Shown in pieces: positions 5,139 through 8,123 of a DNA stretch of 8,123 bases. Source of the stretch: Verrucomicrobiota bacterium (GTDB lineage Bacteria; Verrucomicrobiota; Kiritimatiellia; UBA8416; JAIOPI01); the NCBI GenBank assembly GCA_027620105.1, contig JAQCIA010000080.1:1-8123 (forward strand). The letters run 5' to 3'. The position numbers and the translations under genes are program-made. Each line of letters opens with the position of its first letter. Positions within the stretch are counted from its first letter, which is position 1. The notes below the pieces were generated by a model. It was not told where the DNA came from. It searched no databases and was given only the letters and a program-made list of their open reading frames with translations.

Positions 5139-8123
5139 CTATGTGTGCTGCTGTGGCGTGAGATGCCGCAGGCGGGCGGTGCGGGTGAAAAGCAGCGTCA
5201 GGCGGATGCTTTCGCGGGGAATCGCCAGAATGCGGCTAAGGGCGCGGGCGTAGAGGGCAAGTTGCGGCTGATAGCCTTCCGCGGCGCGGGCGAGGCCGGC
5301 TTCGTTGGTGACGCGGTCGCTTTTGAAATCGATAATGGCGGCTGCGGTGGGGACGCCGCTTGTATCCAGCGTGATGGCGACGCGGTCGAAGGCGCCGCGT
5401 ACCCACTCGTCGTGCTCCAGCAGTAACTCAAAGCGTTGTTCGCGCCATAGATCCGTTGGCGTGGTGGGTTTGTTGAATATCGCGCGCACGTCGGGATTTT
5501 TCAGGCAGGCGCGGAACTGCCTGGTGACGTCCTGGCGAACGGCCGAATCGGCAAGGGTGCTCTGCTCCCATGTGGCAATGCGGCGGTCGATGGTGACCGC
5601 CGCGCTGGCGTCGTCGAGCCAAGTGATCCCTTCAAAGAGCGTATGGATTTCACGGCCGAAATCGAGGACATCGCGGGCCTCACGATCGAAGAGCCGGGCG
5701 GCGGGCCGCAGCATGGGAGATTCGTGCGCGGAGGGTTCCACCGGAATCAGCGGCGCGGGACGATTTGCGGGTGGCGCGACGGGCGGTGGTGTTGCATCCA
5801 GGTTGATGGCGGCGGGTGGCTGCGCGGGTGGTGTCTTTTCGGGACCCGAGCGGCGGGGCGGCTGGAGGCTACTGAACCAGGTGCGCGCGCCCGTCTCATA
5901 TAAGGTGGTTGCCGGAACGCCGGTGAACGCGGTTGCCGTGCCAGCGATGGTCCCTGAATCACCGGTGAGTTGCTGCTTCAACAAGGCCGCGGCGTTCAGC
6001 GTTTCGGCGGTTCTACCGGCAAAACCGGTGATGGCGTAGGTGGCCCGTTTGGCGCGTGTGAGGGCCACGTAGAGCACGCACAATTCGCCGAAGCTGGCGG
6101 TTTCATCCTCGGCGCGCAGGACATCGCGTAGCACGGGGTCGCATTCCGCGACCGGTTTACGCGGCATGCGCAGGACCCAGCGTGGCGCGAGGTCGGTGGT
6201 ATCTCGCGGGGCGACGATGTCGACGTCATGGGCGCGATCCATGGCGCGGCCTTGCAGATCCGGCAGAATGACCACATCGAACCCGAGGCCTTTGGATTGG
6301 TGGATGGTCATCACACGCACCGGTTGGCCGGTGGCGCTTTCTGCGATTTCATAATCGTCAAGGAAGCGCAGGAACGCGGCGACGTCACGGTTGCTGGTGG
6401 CATCGAACTCGCTGGCGGCGGTGAGCATGTCCTGCAGGCGCCGCTGGCCAAACGCGTCGAGCGTGACGCGCCGGTGCAGTGCGGCACCCCAGTGGCGCAG
6501 AAATGCGTGGTGGCCGTTGGTCTGCATGTCGCGTAGGAGCAGGATGGGGAGTTCGGCGGGTGGCGCGGTTGTGGCCAGATCGGGATAGAGGGGGCTCATC
6601 TGCAGGTGCCGCCACGCCAGAGCGTCGCCGGGATGCAGGGCAAAACGGATCAGTGCCATCAGCAGGGCGACAACCGGATTGTCGCGCAGGGGGGCGTGGC
6701 CTTCATGCACAACGGGCAGGCCGGGACAGCCGTGGCGCAGGGCGTCGACCAGCTCGAGGCCGTGGGCGTTGGTGCGCACCAGCAGCGCGACGGTGAGTCC
6801 GTTGGCGACGGGGTCCAGTTCGCGCACGACGGCGGCGGCGAGCTGGTACCGCTCCGCATCGGTGGGTTTGGTTTTGCCGTCCGTGGGCGGTTCGATGAGT
6901 GTGGCGTACCCCGGCTGCGTGCGACCCTCGGGACGTGGGGCGTGTGACTGCCAGATGGACGTCCAGCGGGCGGCGGTTTTGGCGGGCAGCCCGGCGGACG
7001 TGATGTCGTCAAAAACGGCATTCACACAGTCCAGCACAGGTTGGCAGGAGCGGAACGATATGCTCAGGTGTTCCGGGCGGATGCAATGCGCATAGGTGTG
7101 CAGGATGTTTCCGAAGAGGAGCGGGTTACCGCCGCGCCAGCCGTAAATGGCTTGCTTCACGTCGCCGACGTAGAAAAATGAACGTGAGCCATCGCGCGTC
7201 TGGAGTATCTCATCGGCCAGATTGCGGATGGCGGACCATTGCAGGTCGCTGGTGTCCTGGAACTCATCCAACAGCCAATGGTCAAGGCGGGCATCGAGGC
7301 GGTAGTCAATGTAGAGGCGACCGGCGGTGTCGGGTTGGCGGCTGAGGACGAGACCGCCGCTCTGCCGGTTGGCGCTGGTCAGCAGGTACTGCGCATCGGT
7401 GAATGACATGGTGCCCGTGCGTCGGGACCAGGCGTCGTAGGCGCCTTCATAGCGGGCCAGCAATTGATGGAGGCCGGCAGTGGATTCCAGGCGCGCGCGC
7501 AGTTCAGTGGTCACGATGTGGCGCAGGAGCGCCAACGCGAGGCGACAACCTTCCGTGTCCAAGGCGCAGGGCTTGCGGTCGAGGGTGATCTCCGCCGCAC
7601 CGCGCTGCAGATCAGGCAGAACGGCGGCGAGCTTTTCAAAAAGATAATTCAGTTCTTTGGGCCAGGCCCCTTCGGGGGAATAGTCCGTTGCGGCGGCGAT
7701 AAACGTCTCCCAGCGGAACATGACTTTGGCATCCCAGCGGGCGGCCGTGGCGTGGGCGCGCATGGCGGCGCAGGTTGCATCCACGTTGATTGCGGTGAGT
7801 GGCCACGCGGGGCCATCGGGCCAGATGGTGGCGGCGTGCCCCCAGGCGACCTCAGCCGGTTGCTCCCGGTAGAGGGCGTGATACTCTTCGACGAACGCAT
7901 CCAGCCGCTCGAAGGCGGATTTTTCCTCGCGTCCGAACGTGGCGCGTTTATAGGCCTCCAGAAAGTCCCGCTGCGCGGTGTCACGCACATCGCCGTGGCT
8001 GAAGAGGGTGCGCAGCACGTGCGCGCGCAGTTGCGCGGCATCGGTGCCGTCACCGTTCATAACGTTGAATTCCGGCGCCACGCCCAGTTCCATGGGAAAC
8101 GCGCGGAGGACACCCACCATGAA
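5139..8123 (-). CDS. AddA/RecB-like UvrD-family helicase with C-terminal nuclease domain, N-terminus cut by the right window edge
   Basis: This is an SF1A helicase-nuclease of double-strand-break processing, which resects ends for RecA-dependent repair. Residues are numbered from the Met at 8120. Motif II is LLDEFQDT (283-290), motif III YVGDVKQAIYGWRG (317-330), motif IV SISFRS (353-358), motif V VRVMTIHQSKGLGFDVVILPD (601-621) and motif VI LYVALTRAK (683-691). After a Pro-rich linker (about 753-800) comes a PD-(D/E)XK RecB-type nuclease: GREIHTLFE (His826), GAFDRV (Asp912), IIDFKSD (Asp931, Lys933) and GYQPQLALYARAL (949-961). All catalytic residues are present. Motif I (Walker A) is absent and the frame stays open to base 8123, so the Met at 8120 is internal. 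The first visible residues (LRAFPMELGVAPEF) match the stretch after motif Ia, implying roughly 100 residues missing. The order favours AddA over RecB, but a partner gene is not in view. It stops with TAG at 5139. Confidence 0.93.
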   Translation of the reverse strand, partial: FMVGVLRAFPMELGVAPEFNVMNGDGTDAAQLRAHVLRTLFSHGDVRDTAQRDFLEAYKRATFGREEKSAFERLDAFVEEYHALYREQPAEVAWGHAATIWPDGPAWPLTAINVDATCAAMRAHATAARWDAKVMFRWETFIAAATDYSPEGAWPKELNYLFEKLAAVLPDLQRGAAEITLDRKPCALDTEGCRLALALLRHIVTTELRARLESTAGLHQLLARYEGAYDAWSRRTGTMSFTDAQYLLTSANRQSGGLVLSRQPDTAGRLYIDYRLDARLDHWLLDEFQDTSDLQWSAIRNLADEILQTRDGSRSFFYVGDVKQAIYGWRGGNPLLFGNILHTYAHCIRPEHLSISFRSCQPVLDCVNAVFDDITSAGLPAKTAARWTSIWQSHAPRPEGRTQPGYATLIEPPTDGKTKPTDAERYQLAAAVVRELDPVANGLTVALLVRTNAHGLELVDALRHGCPGLPVVHEGHAPLRDNPVVALLMALIRFALHPGDALAWRHLQMSPLYPDLATTAPPAELPILLLRDMQTNGHHAFLRHWGAALHRRVTLDAFGQRRLQDMLTAASEFDATSNRDVAAFLRFLDDYEIAESATGQPVRVMTIHQSKGLGFDVVILPDLQGRAMDRAHDVDIVAPRDTTDLAPRWVLRMPRKPVAECDPVLRDVLRAEDETASFGELCVLYVALTRAKRATYAITGFAGRTAETLNAAALLKQQLTGDSGTIAGTATAFTGVPATTLYETGARTWFSSLQPPRRSGPEKTPPAQPPAAINLDATPPPVAPPANRPAPLIPVEPSAHESPMLRPAARLFDREARDVLDFGREIHTLFEGITWLDDASAAVTIDRRIATWEQSTLADSAVRQDVTRQFRACLKNPDVRAIFNKPTTPTDLWREQRFELLLEHDEWVRGAFDRVAITLDTSGVPTAAAIIDFKSDRVTNEAGLARAAEGYQPQLALYARALSRILAIPRESIRLTLLFTRTARLRHLTPQQHT

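Overview
The window is GC-rich bacterial chromosome with no mobile-element, phage, CRISPR or RNA-gene signature that I can see. Every gene I can support lies on the minus strand, so the reading order is from high to low coordinates. Lineage cannot be fixed from the sequence alone. Paired bactofilins beside a chromosomal-type ParB, a glutaminyl-cyclase-like lipoprotein and an AddA-like helicase-nuclease would fit a Gram-negative bacterium, perhaps of the Verrucomicrobiota/Kiritimatiellota type. That placement is a guess.

Layout. (1) 8123-5139 is the C-terminal ~990 residues of an AddA/RecB-like UvrD helicase fused to a RecB-type nuclease; its N-terminus with Walker A lies beyond the right edge. 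(2) 5138-4934 is a ~205-base gap with two inverted repeats and a good sigma70-like promoter facing argC. (3) 4933-3875 is argC (arginine biosynthesis). (4) 3800-3309 is a canonical bactofilin. (5) 3247-2486 is a second, divergent bactofilin-like protein with an N-terminal four-cysteine zinc ribbon. (6) 2419-1520 is ParB. (7) 1470-538 is an M28/glutaminyl-cyclase-like zinc lipoprotein. (8) 473-264 is a 69-residue single-pass membrane protein with a GTG start. (9) 264-1 is the N-terminus of a nitrilase-fold protein, most likely glutamine-dependent NAD+ synthetase, whose ATG overlaps the preceding stop as TGATG.

From argC to the nadE-like gene the spacing is 74, 61, 66, 49, 64 and -1 bases, with no convincing terminator. 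This is compatible with one long transcript from the promoter before argC, with a possible weak internal promoter before the small membrane gene. The most notable block is bactofilin, zinc-ribbon bactofilin, ParB: two predicted polymer-forming cytoskeletal proteins beside a chromosome-segregation CTPase, with no parA next to it. This recalls the known link between bactofilins and ParABS in Myxococcus xanthus, but with an unusual zinc-ribbon component. The flanking metabolic genes (argC, nadE-like) have no obvious functional tie to it.
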